A DNA stretch of 64,000 bases from an uncultured Collinsella sp. Its GTDB lineage: Bacteria > Actinomycetota > Coriobacteriia > Coriobacteriales > Coriobacteriaceae. Under the pieces are notes generated by a model. That model saw only the letters and a list, made by a program, of their open reading frames with translations. It was not told the DNA's origin and ran no database searches. The stretch is taken from contig URGG01000001.1 of assembly GCA_900547345.1 (NCBI GenBank), forward strand, positions 3,074 to 67,073. The letters are read 5' to 3'. Positions 1 through 8,702 of the stretch are shown piece by piece. The translations under genes were made by a program, and so were the position numbers. Position 1 is the first letter of the stretch. Each line of letters starts with the position of its first letter.

Positions 1-1107
1 CTTCTTGGCGATATCGGCGGCGTGTGCGGCGATCTTGGTGGCCATGAGGCCGTCGAGCACATCCTGGGCGTTGGGCAGGCATAGGTGCTCGGCCGGTGTC
101 ACGTAGCACAGGAAGTCGGCACCGGAGCTGGCGGAGATGGCGCCGCCGATGGCGGCGGTGATGTGGTCGTAACCCACGCCGATATCGGTTACCAGCGGTC
201 CGAGCACATAGAACGGAGCATTGTGGCACAGGCGCTTCTGCAGTTTCATGTTGGCGGCGATCTCGTCGAGCGCCATGTGACCCGGGCCCTCGACCATGAC
301 CTGGACGCCGGCGGCCCAAGCGCGCTTGCACAGCTTGCCCAGCTCGATCATCTCAGCGGTCTCGGTGGCGTCGTTGGAGTCGTAGAGGCAGCCCGGGCGG
401 CAGGAGTCGCCGAGCGAAATCGTCACGTCGTACTCGTGGCAAATCTCGAGCAACTCGTCGTAGAACTCATAGAACGGGTTCTCGTTACCGGTGACCTCCA
501 TCCAGCCAAACAGCAGTGAGCCGCCGCGGCTCACGATGTTCATCAGGCGGCCTGTCTCCTTAAAGGTCTTGGTGACCGACTTGTTGATGCCGCAGTGAAT
601 GGTCATAAAGTCCACGCCGTCCTCGGCATGCGCGCGCACGACTTCGAACAGGTCGTCCTTGGTGAGCTTGACCAGCGGCTTTTCCATGTAGCCGATGGCG
701 TCGTACATGGGGACGGTGCCTACCATGAGCGGCGTCTCGTCGATGAGCTGCTGGCGGAACTGGCGCGTCTTGCCCGAGTTGGAGAGGTCCATGATGGCGT
801 CGGCGCCAAAGTCCTCGGCGATCTTGACCTTCTTCCATTCCTCGGCGGCATCGGCCTTGTCGCCCGAGATGCCCAGGTTCACGTTGACCTTGGTGGACAG
901 GCCCTCACCGACGCCAAAGGCGCGCATGCCCTTTTTGATGTGCACGATGTTGGCGGGAATGGCGATGCGGCCGTCGGCCACGCGCTCGCGGATGTACTCG
1001 GGGTCGCGATGCTCGCGCTCGGCGACCTCCTTCATCTGCGGTGTGATCTGCCCGGCGCGGGCGAAGTCGATTTGCGTGACGAGCTTGGGCTCGGTCTGTG
1101 TGCTCAT
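1..1107 (-). CDS. thiC: Phosphomethylpyrimidine synthase ThiC (3' end cut by window edge)
   Basis: Radical-SAM enzyme that converts aminoimidazole ribotide to HMP-phosphate, the pyrimidine half of thiamine, in the cytosol. The frame opens at an ATG at 1105-1107 and stays open to base 1, giving about 369 residues that begin [10 protein letters not shown]. Typical ThiC stretches are visible, including [36 protein letters not shown] and VEGPGH. The C-terminal [4Fe-4S] CxxC...C motif should lie beyond the window. A TPP riboswitch directly upstream on the same strand supports the assignment and shows how the gene is controlled: thiamine pyrophosphate should switch it off. Family assignment is firm; only the end of the protein is missing. 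Confidence 0.95.
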   Translation of the reverse strand, partial: MSTQTEPKLVTQIDFARAGQITPQMKEVAEREHRDPEYIRERVADGRIAIPANIVHIKKGMRAFGVGEGLSTKVNVNLGISGDKADAAEEWKKVKIAEDFGADAIMDLSNSGKTRQFRQQLIDETPLMVGTVPMYDAIGYMEKPLVKLTKDDLFEVVRAHAEDGVDFMTIHCGINKSVTKTFKETGRLMNIVSRGGSLLFGWMEVTGNENPFYEFYDELLEICHEYDVTISLGDSCRPGCLYDSNDATETAEMIELGKLCKRAWAAGVQVMVEGPGHMALDEIAANMKLQKRLCHNAPFYVLGPLVTDIGVGYDHITAAIGGAISASSGADFLCYVTPAEHLCLPNAQDVLDGLMATKIAAHAADIAKK

Positions 1108-1115
1108 TGGCACGG

Positions 1116-1206
1116 CTCCCTTCGTTGGCATTACCCATATCAGGTTTGCGGGTCAGGGCGGGCGCGACCAGTCTCAGCCTGCCGTCTTGTCCTGCAAGCT
1201 CCCCGT
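1116..1206 (-). promoter_or_regulatory. TPP (THI-box) riboswitch upstream of thiC
   Basis: Read on the minus strand, this leader carries the conserved THI-box blocks in order: GGGGAGC, GGCTGAGA, GACCCGCAAACCTGAT, then GGGTAATGCCA and the closing GAAGGGA. The 3' end lies about 10 bases before the thiC start codon, close to the ribosome site, so control is probably at translation initiation. The motif match is direct; the mechanism is inferred from position. Confidence 0.9.
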
Positions 1207-1278
1207 TTATGTAATGGGCTCAAGTATAGCTCGAATGGGTACGATTGGCCTAACGAGCGTGCCTGTGGGGAGGCGTAC

Positions 1279-1794
1279 ATGGAAGACAAGCATCTATATC
1301 GAGAGACGCAATGGGATGTATCGGCCGAGGAAAGCCGTGCGCACCATGGGTTGGTCGCGATTGGTTTTGCGGTGCTTGCCGTGCTGGTGATTGCCTTTTG
1401 TATTTGGACGTTCGGCGGTCGTGGCGGCGCCGCCTGGGAGTTTGAAGCCGACGAGGGCCTGCCGATTATGACCATGAAAGTTTCTGGTGGCAACACGGTT
1501 GCCGCACCCGGCGACTATTGGTATCCGTGCGACGAGTTTGTGCAGCTGCAGCTGAGCGGCGGGTCTATTCCGGGCGAAGAAATCGAACGCGTGACGTTTG
1601 ATGCGGCAATCAAAACACTCACGGTGAAGCTCAAAGATCAAGGGGGCGTGCCCACGACCATGGATATCGCTCTGACGGAGTGGCGTCTGGAACCTCCGTC
1701 GGGCGTTACGGTATCCGACGTAGAGCACGTTAAGATTACCTACCAAGATGGCTCGACGAGCGAGATTGCAAAGGCCGATGGCTTGGCGGAGTAA
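1279..1794 (+). CDS. Small membrane-anchored hypothetical protein
   Basis: 171-residue protein starting at ATG 1279 behind a GGGGAGG ribosome site. It has a short polar N-terminus, one hydrophobic segment at about residues 24-45 (GFAVLAVLVIAFCIWTF), then about 125 residues with no further membrane segment, predicted to be extracytoplasmic. The soluble part alternates short beta-type stretches and charged turns and has only one cysteine. I do not recognise a family. It is transcribed away from thiC and converges on yaaA. A single-pass envelope protein of unknown role is all that can be said. Confidence 0.7.
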   Translation: MEDKHLYRETQWDVSAEESRAHHGLVAIGFAVLAVLVIAFCIWTFGGRGGAAWEFEADEGLPIMTMKVSGGNTVAAPGDYWYPCDEFVQLQLSGGSIPGEEIERVTFDAAIKTLTVKLKDQGGVPTTMDIALTEWRLEPPSGVTVSDVEHVKITYQDGSTSEIAKADGLAE

Positions 1795-1817
1795 TGGGGT
1801 GTTTGGAAACGGCGGGC

Positions 1818-2627
1818 CTATTGTGCCTGCGCGTTCATGAAAACCAGGGTGTTTTTGTCTGAAAGCTCGGGGATGTGCCGATAGCCGATATTGAATGCGG
1901 TGAGTTCGCTTGCATCCTCGAGCTTGTTTTCTGCCATCCACCGCACCATGGAGCCGCGCGCCTTTTTGCTGGCGGTCGACCGTTGGATGGGCTTCCCGTT
2001 GCGGATACCCTCGCCAAAGAGGCATGTGACGGCCGTGGCGTCGCCCGCGAGGTGGGGCAGAACGGCTTTGGCATACTCTACGCTGGCGAGGTTGACGATC
2101 GTGGTGTTTGAGCCTGCCGGGGCGATAGCCCGCGCGAGCTTGTCGCTCCAAAACGCGTAGAGGTCTCGGGCATCGTCAACGGCGAGCTTCGCGCCCATCT
2201 CCAGCCGATACGGTTCGACGGCATGAAAGGGACGAACGCACCCGTAGAGGCCGGAGAGGATCCACAGATGGTCTTGCAGCCATGCGAGCTGCGCGGAATC
2301 CATCACCTCGGGTGCCATGCTCTGGTATTGAATGCCGTGATAGGACATGACGGCAGGGGAGAGGTGGCGAGCGAGTGCGGGATTGTCGAGATCGCCGCTT
2401 TTCAGGATGGGCCCGAACTCATGCAGGGTGTTGAGGCAAGGCCCCAGCAGTTTGTCACTCACGTTCCACAGCGCCTGCAGGCCGCCGCTGCCTTCATTCC
2501 GCTCGATATCTAGCAGTGCGCGGTGGAGGCGAGCCGTCTCGCGCACAAAGGGTGGGATGCCCAGGACTTCAAAAGCATCTTGGGCCGCGCGCATCTGCTT
2601 GGCGGGCGAAATGATGACCTGCAGCAT
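1818..2627 (-). CDS. yaaA: YaaA family (DUF328) peroxide-stress-type protein
   Basis: 269 residues starting MLQVIISPAKQM, which is the typical opening of the YaaA family (IISPAK). Later family marks include SGLYG followed by the PYRLEMG stretch, and NLAS.EY near residue 200. In E. coli YaaA binds DNA and lowers free iron during peroxide stress; whether that holds in this anaerobe is unknown. The ATG at 2625-2627 is chosen because the longer frame upstream runs through a hairpin repeat and has no family similarity. Length is normal for the family. It follows the M18 aminopeptidase on the same strand, separated by about 100 bases that hold the hairpin. Confidence 0.88.
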   Translation of the reverse strand: MLQVIISPAKQMRAAQDAFEVLGIPPFVRETARLHRALLDIERNEGSGGLQALWNVSDKLLGPCLNTLHEFGPILKSGDLDNPALARHLSPAVMSYHGIQYQSMAPEVMDSAQLAWLQDHLWILSGLYGCVRPFHAVEPYRLEMGAKLAVDDARDLYAFWSDKLARAIAPAGSNTTIVNLASVEYAKAVLPHLAGDATAVTCLFGEGIRNGKPIQRSTASKKARGSMVRWMAENKLEDASELTAFNIGYRHIPELSDKNTLVFMNAQAQ

Positions 2628-2651
2628 GAACTCTCCTCTGCCAAAAAAGAA

Positions 2652-2716
2652 ATTGCGGTGGAATACGGTCTGTTTTGGCCGTTTATGGGCCAGTTTAGTC
2701 CGTATTTCACCGCAAC
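2652..2716. repeat. Long hairpin repeat, family B, copy 1
   Basis: Imperfect inverted repeat of about 28 bases per arm (left 2653-2680, right 2688-2715) with a short loop; the outer part is TTGCGGTG / CACCGCAA. The same arm sequence recurs at 23551-23621 with perfect pairing. It lies between the M18 aminopeptidase and yaaA, both on the minus strand. It could be a processing hairpin, a terminator-like element or a small mobile repeat; there is no clear T-tract. Confidence 0.7.
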
Positions 2717-2730
2717 TGATGAAGGGTTGG

Positions 2731-4128
2731 TTAGGCTCGCTCGATGAAGGCCTTGTAGCCGCGATAGGCCTCGTAGATATCGGCCTTGTTGGCGACCTCC
2801 CACAGGGCGTGCATGGACAGGACGGCAACGCCGGAGTCGATGACGTTCATGCCGTACTTGGCCATGATGTAGGCGATGGTGCCGCCGCCACCAGCGTTGA
2901 CGCGGCCGAGCTCACAGGTCTGGAAGTCCACGCCGGCCTCGTCCATGATGTCGCGGACGAGGGCCACGTACTCGGCGTCGGCGTCGTTGGAGCCGCCCTT
3001 GCCGCGGCTGCCCGTGTACTTGTTGAAGCACAGGCCACGACCCATGAAGGCTGCGTTCTTGGTCTCGAACTTGCCGGCGTAGCCCGGGTCGAAGCCGGCG
3101 GACACGTCGGAGGAGAGCATACGGCTGCGGGCGAGCGCGCGGCGCAAAGCCAGCGGGCTGTCCTCGCCGGCGAGTGTCATGATCTCGGCGACGGTGTTCT
3201 CGAAGAAGCGGCTCGTCATGCCGGTGGCACCCACGGAGCCGATCTCCTCTTTGTCGACGATGAGCGTGATGCTCGTGCGCTCGACATTGGCCACATTGAT
3301 CTGGGCGAGCATGGAGGGGTAAGCGCAGACGCGGTCGTCGTGACCATAGCCCAGAATCATGGAACGGTCGAGGCCCATGTCGCGGGCGGGGCCGGCGGGC
3401 ACGACCTCGATCTCGGCGGAGAGGAAGTCCTCCTCCTCGACGCCGTACTGCTCCTTGAGGATGTCCAGGAACATCTGCTTGACGGGCTCCTTGGGGGCGT
3501 CCTTGTCGTCCTCATCGAACTTGACGGGACGGCCGCCCACGATCACGTCGAGGATCTCGGCGTCGACGGCGTCCTTGGCGGGCTTGGCCATCTGCTCGCT
3601 CGAAAGATGGATCAGCAGGTCGGAGATGGTAAAGACCGGGTCGTCGGCCTTGTCGCCGATATTGATGTCGACGGTGGTGCCGTCCTTTTTGCAGATGACG
3701 CCCACGAGTGCGAGAGGGGAGGCCACCCAGTGGTAGCTCTTGACGCCGCCGTAGTAGTGCGTGTCGAGATAAGCCATGTCGCCGGCCTCGAAGGCGGGGT
3801 TCTGCTTAAGGTCCAGGCGCGGCGAGTCCACGTGCGCGCCCAGGATGTTAAAGCCCTGCTCGAGCGGGGCGGTGCCCAGGTTGACGAGCATAAGGTCCTT
3901 GCCGTGGTTAGCGGCATACACCTTGTCGCCTGCCTTGAGCTCGCGGCCTTCGGCGATTACGGTCTCCAGGTCGACGTATCCCGCCTCCTCGGCCATCTTG
4001 ATGCCGGCCTTGACGCACAGGCGCTCGGTCTTGTTCTCACTCAAAAACTGCTTATAGCCGCGGCAAAGCTCCTCGAGCTCCTCGATTTGCTGTGGCGTGT
4101 ACTTTTCCCATGCGCAGGGACGCTCCAT
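2731..4128 (-). CDS. M18 family aminopeptidase
   Basis: 465-residue cytosolic zinc aminopeptidase of the M18 (aspartyl aminopeptidase/ApeB-Lap4) family, which removes N-terminal residues, typically acidic ones, from peptides. Metal-site stretches are visible: LGAHVDSPRLD (His and Asp ligands), DKEEIGS (general-base Glu and Glu ligand), SSDVSAGFDP and SMHALWEVANKAD near the C-terminus. The start is set at ATG 4126-4128, preceded by AAAGGAG at 8-9 bases; a longer frame upstream has no family match. It probably serves peptide scavenging and shares the strand with yaaA. Confidence 0.92.
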   Translation of the reverse strand: MERPCAWEKYTPQQIEELEELCRGYKQFLSENKTERLCVKAGIKMAEEAGYVDLETVIAEGRELKAGDKVYAANHGKDLMLVNLGTAPLEQGFNILGAHVDSPRLDLKQNPAFEAGDMAYLDTHYYGGVKSYHWVASPLALVGVICKKDGTTVDINIGDKADDPVFTISDLLIHLSSEQMAKPAKDAVDAEILDVIVGGRPVKFDEDDKDAPKEPVKQMFLDILKEQYGVEEEDFLSAEIEVVPAGPARDMGLDRSMILGYGHDDRVCAYPSMLAQINVANVERTSITLIVDKEEIGSVGATGMTSRFFENTVAEIMTLAGEDSPLALRRALARSRMLSSDVSAGFDPGYAGKFETKNAAFMGRGLCFNKYTGSRGKGGSNDADAEYVALVRDIMDEAGVDFQTCELGRVNAGGGGTIAYIMAKYGMNVIDSGVAVLSMHALWEVANKADIYEAYRGYKAFIERA

Positions 4129-4294
4129 GACGCAGGCTCCTTTCGGATCGATCGTGCTGGTTGATGTACCGTGAGCCATCGTATCACGCGCGGGCTCACG
4201 GTGGCGGGGGAGCTTGATGTGAGGTGGCCGCGGGGCGGGGAGCGTGTAAACTGGAGTGAGCAAACCGTGCCCAGCCTAAAGCGAGGTATTCAAT

Positions 4295-7045
4295 ATGTCT
4301 GACAAGCGCCGCACCTTTGCCGTTATCGACGGCAACTCGCTCATGCATCGCGCCTTCCACGCCGTGCCGCCGACCATGAACGCGCCGGACGGTCGTCCCA
4401 CCAACGCGATTTTTGGCTTTTTGAATATGTTCCTCAAGATGATTGACGCCTTTAATCCCGACGGCGTTGTTGTGGCGTTTGACAAGGGCAAGCCGCGCGT
4501 GCGCATGGAGATGCTGCCGCAGTACAAGGCTCAGCGCCCGCCCATGGACCCCGATCTGCATGCGCAGTTCCCTATGATCAAGGAGCTGCTCGTCGCACTC
4601 AACGTGCCGATTCTGCAGTCTGAGGGCTGGGAAGGCGATGACATCCTGGGCACTATGGCACGTCTGGGTGAAGAGGCCGGCTGTGACATGCTGCTGGTGA
4701 CCGGTGATCGCGATATGTATCAGCTCGTGACCGAGCACGTCAACGTGGTCTCGACCCGCAAGGGCCTGTCCGACGTGGCGATCATGACGCCCGAGAGCGT
4801 GGACGATCTGTATCACGGCATCACGCCGGCGCTCGTGCCCGACTTTTATGGTCTGAAGGGCGACACGTCCGATAACATCCCCGGCGTGCCGGGCATCGGC
4901 CCCAAAAAGGCGAGCGCGCTCATTGCGCAGTACGGTAGCCTGGACGAGGTCATCGCGCATGCTGACGAGGTCAAGGGCAAGATGGGCGAGAACCTGCGCG
5001 CACACATCGACGACGCACTGCTGAGCCGTAAGGTGGCGACAATTCGCACCGATGCGCCCGTCGAGCTCGACTTTGAGGCGACGTCCTTCCCGACGTTTTC
5101 TGCCGATGAGGTTTCCGCGGCGCTGGGTACGCTTGGCATCACCGCCATGCAGAACCGTTTCTTGGCGCTGATCGGCGGCGAGGGCGGGGTTGCTGCTGTC
5201 TCCAGTGTGTTTGAGATACCTGCGATGGCTCGCGCAGCCGCCGGTGATGCCGACGCGCTTGGTGCCGTTGCGGCTGAGGTCTCCCGCGCAATTGATGCCG
5301 GCGAGTGGGTCGCCGCCGTGGTGGACGACGACAAGGAAGAGGGCGCGCTCTTTGGACTGACGCGCACGCTGTGGTTGGCGACGTCCAAGGGCCTGTTCGC
5401 GCTCGAGGAGGGCGACAGCTGTGCGGTGGCTGAGGGTGAGGGCTTCAACTTCGTCCACGGCGTGATTGCCGGCGTGCTCGCGCGTCTGTTTATGGAGGGT
5501 CGCGTGGCGAGCCCGGATATGAAGGCGCTGCTGCATGAGCTTTCGCCTATCGATTCTTCCGAGCCCGAGCTCATGGATCCGCTGGCAGTCGATTCCACGC
5601 GTATCTTCGATACCGTGGTCGCTGCCTACCTGCTGGATTCCGATCGCTCCGAGTTCGATGAGGCATATCTGGCCGATACCTATTTGCAGATGTCGCTGCC
5701 TGCGACGCGCGGTGCAGAGGGTGCCGGCGAGGACGCTCCCGCACCCGCCGCTCGCACGGCGGCCTTGACGCTGGCGCTGGTCGCACCGCTGCGCGACCGC
5801 ATGGCCCGCGAGAACGCCGCCAACGTGTTCGATGGCATCGAGATGCCACTCGTGCCGGTGCTTGCCAAGATGGAGCGCGCGGGCATGCTCGTGGATCCTG
5901 ACCGCCTGCGTAATCTGTCCGAGGGCCTGGCGACCCAGATCACCGAGGTTGAGCGCAGTATTCGCGACCTGGCGGGTGACGAGACCTTTAATATTGGCAG
6001 TCCCATGCAGCTGTCGCATGTGCTCTTTGATGTGATGGGGCTTCCGACCAAGGGCCTCAAGAAGACTAAGCGCGGCTATTATTCGACCAACGCCAAGGTG
6101 CTGAGTGACCTTGCCCGCGACCACGAGATCGTGCGCCTGATTTTGGACTGGCGTGAGAAGTCCAAAATCAAGTCCACCTATCTGGACACGCTGGGCCCGC
6201 TACGCCGTGGTGACGGTCGTGTGCACACTACGTACAACCAGACCATCACGGCAACGGGGCGTCTGTCCTCGAGCGACCCGAACCTGCAGAACATCCCGAC
6301 GCGCTCGGAGCTGGGTCGTACCGTCAAGACGGCGTTTTCGGCAGGCGAGGGAAGCGTCTTTTTGGCGGTGGACTACTCGCAGATAGAGCTGCGTCTGCTG
6401 GCACATCTCTCGGGTGACGAGCACTTGGTGCGCGCCTTTAACGAGGGCGAGGACTTCCATGCCGAGACGGCGGCGCGCGTGTTCGGTGTGCCGGTGTCCG
6501 AGGTAACGCCCGACCTGCGCAGTCGCGCCAAGGCCGTGAACTTTGGCATCGTGTACGGTCAGCAGGCCTACGGTCTGTCGCAGTCGCTGCATATCTCGAT
6601 GGCCGAGGCGCGCGACATGATCGACCGCTACTACGAGGCCTACCCGGGCGTGCGTACGTTCCTCGACAACGTGGTGGCGCGCGCCAAGCAGACGGGCTAC
6701 GCCGAGACCATGTACGGCCGCCGTCGTCATATTCCGGAGCTCAAGGCCAAAAATCCGCAACTCCGCGGCTTCGGCGAGCGCACGGCCATGAACCACCCCA
6801 TGCAGGGCACCGCGGCCGACATCATCAAGATCGCCATGGCCCGCGTAAGCCGCCGCCTGGAAGAAGAGGGCTTTGCCGCCCACATGATCCTGCAAGTGCA
6901 CGACGAACTGGACTTTGAGTGCCCCATCGACGAAGTCGAGCGCCTAACCACCATGGTCCGTGACGTCATGGAGCGCGTAGTAGACCTCCGCGTCCCCCTA
7001 ATCGCCGAAGCCAGCACCGGCATAACCTGGGCCGACGCCAAATAG
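4295..7045 (+). CDS. polA: DNA polymerase I
   Basis: 916-residue PolA. Residues 1-300 form the 5'-3' exonuclease/flap domain (VIDGNSLMHRAFHA; GDRDMYQL; DTSDNIPGVPGIGPKKAS). Residues about 310-520 correspond to the 3'-5' exonuclease fold, but I cannot find its catalytic DxE motif, so proofreading is probably lost, as in several Gram-positive PolAs. The polymerase domain has motif A (VDYSQIELR), motif B (RSRAKAVNFGIVYG) and motif C (LQVHDELDFE). It repairs gaps and removes RNA primers. Start ATG 4295 follows AAGCGAGG. A strong hairpin follows the stop codon. Confidence 0.98.
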   Translation: MSDKRRTFAVIDGNSLMHRAFHAVPPTMNAPDGRPTNAIFGFLNMFLKMIDAFNPDGVVVAFDKGKPRVRMEMLPQYKAQRPPMDPDLHAQFPMIKELLVALNVPILQSEGWEGDDILGTMARLGEEAGCDMLLVTGDRDMYQLVTEHVNVVSTRKGLSDVAIMTPESVDDLYHGITPALVPDFYGLKGDTSDNIPGVPGIGPKKASALIAQYGSLDEVIAHADEVKGKMGENLRAHIDDALLSRKVATIRTDAPVELDFEATSFPTFSADEVSAALGTLGITAMQNRFLALIGGEGGVAAVSSVFEIPAMARAAAGDADALGAVAAEVSRAIDAGEWVAAVVDDDKEEGALFGLTRTLWLATSKGLFALEEGDSCAVAEGEGFNFVHGVIAGVLARLFMEGRVASPDMKALLHELSPIDSSEPELMDPLAVDSTRIFDTVVAAYLLDSDRSEFDEAYLADTYLQMSLPATRGAEGAGEDAPAPAARTAALTLALVAPLRDRMARENAANVFDGIEMPLVPVLAKMERAGMLVDPDRLRNLSEGLATQITEVERSIRDLAGDETFNIGSPMQLSHVLFDVMGLPTKGLKKTKRGYYSTNAKVLSDLARDHEIVRLILDWREKSKIKSTYLDTLGPLRRGDGRVHTTYNQTITATGRLSSSDPNLQNIPTRSELGRTVKTAFSAGEGSVFLAVDYSQIELRLLAHLSGDEHLVRAFNEGEDFHAETAARVFGVPVSEVTPDLRSRAKAVNFGIVYGQQAYGLSQSLHISMAEARDMIDRYYEAYPGVRTFLDNVVARAKQTGYAETMYGRRRHIPELKAKNPQLRGFGERTAMNHPMQGTAADIIKIAMARVSRRLEEEGFAAHMILQVHDELDFECPIDEVERLTTMVRDVMERVVDLRVPLIAEASTGITWADAK

Positions 7046-7079
7046 GGAAGTGCCCACAACCCTAAAGTAACCAAACCAG

Positions 7080-7111
7080 AAGGGGGCTCCTTGCCAACAA
7101 GGAGCCCCCTT
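7080..7111 (+). terminator. Terminator-type hairpin after polA
   Basis: Perfect 14-bp stem (AAGGGGGCTCCTTG, loop CCAA, complementary arm) 34 bases after the polA stop. The tract after it is CGTTCAATT, only weakly T-rich. Confidence 0.75.
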
Positions 7112-7181
7112 CGTTCAATTAAATTCAGCCTAAGTATCTAGACACTCAAGACGCCATCTAGGCGGCAAACAAGTAAACCTA

Positions 7182-7310
7182 GGGCCTGGCCGGGCGGCAC
7201 AGGTTAACTTTTCGTAGATTCCGCACGCAAAGAAAGCCACTTAATGTGGCTTTCGTCTTGCGCAGGACCTGACCGAGCGAAAAGTTATCCTGTGCCGCCC
7301 GGCCAGGCCC
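7182..7310. repeat. 33-bp inverted repeat enclosing a second hairpin
   Basis: Arms 7182-7214 and 7278-7310 are complementary over 33 bases with one mismatch. The 63-base interior contains a separate perfect 9-bp hairpin (7232-7240 with 7246-7254, loop TTAAT). The element sits between polA (+) and the HAD gene (-), which converge here. It could be a bidirectional terminator or a small mobile palindrome. Confidence 0.85.
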
Positions 7311-7320
7311 GATGGGACGG

Positions 7321-8148
7321 CTACCGGGCCGCCAAGATAGCGTCGATGAGCGTCAGTACGCCCCCGTCGTTGTTGCTCGGAATGCGCCACTTGGCATGCG
7401 CGTTCATGTGCTCCTCGGCGTTATCCACGATAAAGCTATGCCCGACGCGCTCCAGCATGGGGATGTCGTTGTAGGTATCACCCACGGCGGCAGCATCGGC
7501 AATATCGATGCCCAGGTGCTCGCACAGGTGCGCGACGCCGGCGCCCTTGTCGACGCCCAGGTTCATAAAGTCGATCCACTCGCGCCCGGCGTTGGTGACG
7601 TAGAGCTTGTCCGAGAACTCGGGGCTATAGGTCTCGCGGAAAGCGGGCTCGGCGTCGTAGCCGGGGAAGAAGACCGAAATCTTGTTGGACTCGAAATCGA
7701 TGCCCTCAAAGCTGTCGACGTAGTTGATTGTGTTGTAGTAGACGCTGATCTCGTCGTGGTATTGATGGTCGCGGGCAAGCACGTAGAACTCGTCGAAGCA
7801 GCACAGGACGGGGACAGCGCGAGGATCCTCCGAGGCACGGTTCAAGACCTGCTGATACAGCTCCACGTCAATATTGCTCTTATAGATATAGCTGCCGCGA
7901 TAGATCACGCACGCTCCGTTGTCGGGACAAAAGGCGAGGCGGTTTTTGATGCCCTCGAACATCTCCTCGAGCTTGGGGGCGGGACGTCCGCTGGCGGGGC
8001 AGAATACGATGCCGGCGTCGGCGAGCTTGTCCAGGCGCTCATCAAGACCCTGGGGCAGCACACGCTCGTCGGTCAGCAGCGTCTTGTCCATGTCGACGGC
8101 GAGAATCTTAATGTTTCCGATATTGGCGTCCGATTCGTAAGTTTGCAT
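7321..8148 (-). CDS. Cof-type HAD-superfamily phosphatase
   Basis: 275-residue haloacid dehalogenase-type hydrolase of the Cof/IIB subgroup, which dephosphorylates small phosphorylated metabolites. Motif I is DMDKTLL at about residue 19, motif II is ASGRP near residue 52, and motif IV is GDTYNDIPML near residue 220; a lysine at VDKGAG before motif IV fits motif III. The large insert between motifs II and III is the C2B cap. The substrate cannot be read from sequence. Its 3' end abuts the large inverted repeat after polA. Confidence 0.9.
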   Translation of the reverse strand: MQTYESDANIGNIKILAVDMDKTLLTDERVLPQGLDERLDKLADAGIVFCPASGRPAPKLEEMFEGIKNRLAFCPDNGACVIYRGSYIYKSNIDVELYQQVLNRASEDPRAVPVLCCFDEFYVLARDHQYHDEISVYYNTINYVDSFEGIDFESNKISVFFPGYDAEPAFRETYSPEFSDKLYVTNAGREWIDFMNLGVDKGAGVAHLCEHLGIDIADAAAVGDTYNDIPMLERVGHSFIVDNAEEHMNAHAKWRIPSNNDGGVLTLIDAILAAR

Positions 8149-8291
8149 AAAAGCGAGCCTTTCGTTTCGAGATTGTTTCAGACGTTATAACCATCAATTC
8201 GTAGTTGGGCGTATTTTCGCAGGAACGGAGCGTATTTGCACCACGCTTCACAAAGTAATGAAAAAACTTTTCAGAAATTTGAATTTGTCGC

Positions 8292-8319
8292 TTGCGCAGC
8301 GTGCACTTTATCGTAATAT
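8292..8319 (+). promoter_or_regulatory. Possible promoter of the argG leader
   Basis: TTGCGC at 8292-8297 and TAATAT at 8314-8319 with a 16-base spacer. The -35 match is weak. The surrounding 8149-8420 stretch is AT-rich with no other gene that I can see. Confidence 0.3.
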
Positions 8320-8422
8320 AGCGACCATCGAAAACGGAGACGGAAAAACAACCGCTTACCGAGGAAAAGGTACCGTTTACGATATTAGAATTGCGCCCGG
8401 CGATAGGTGAAAGGAGAGGCAG

Positions 8423-8497
8423 ATGCAGTTCGTAAAGATCATCACCACTGCAGACAATGCCATCCGACGCCAGCGCGCAATTTCCCGACGACGATAA
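8423..8497 (+). CDS. Candidate arginine-responsive leader peptide upstream of argG
   Basis: 24-codon reading frame starting at ATG 8423 behind a good ribosome site (AAAGGAGAGG, about 5 bases away). The peptide begins MQFVKIITTADNA and ends with three consecutive Arg codons (CGA CGA CGA at 8486-8494) before TAA; six of 24 residues are Arg. The last Arg codons overlap the left arm of a 6-bp hairpin (GACGAT at 8490-8495 with ATCGTC at 8500-8505). argG starts about 205 bases downstream. This is the layout of a ribosome-stalling attenuator for arginine synthesis, though I cannot identify a definite terminator stem. Too short for similarity-based recognition. Confidence 0.55.
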   Translation: MQFVKIITTADNAIRRQRAISRRR

Positions 8498-8702
8498 CAA
8501 TCGTCTCTGTCCGCATGGGGCGAATTGCCTCAACAGAGTCATTTTGAGGTCGTTGGGTTTTAGCACGACATTGCTACATGTTTCTAGGGCATGTATGTGC
8601 TGATTTTTGCTATTTAACCTGATATTGCACGGTATATGACCTTGAAATGACTTGCAACTGACCGATGTTCTAACTAGCTACCAAGGGCGAAAGGAAACAG
8701 CC

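Noticed and set aside
4196..6124. 642-codon minus-strand frame opposite polA
   Set aside because: Antisense of a firmly identified polA; no recognisable domain and an improbable His-rich composition.
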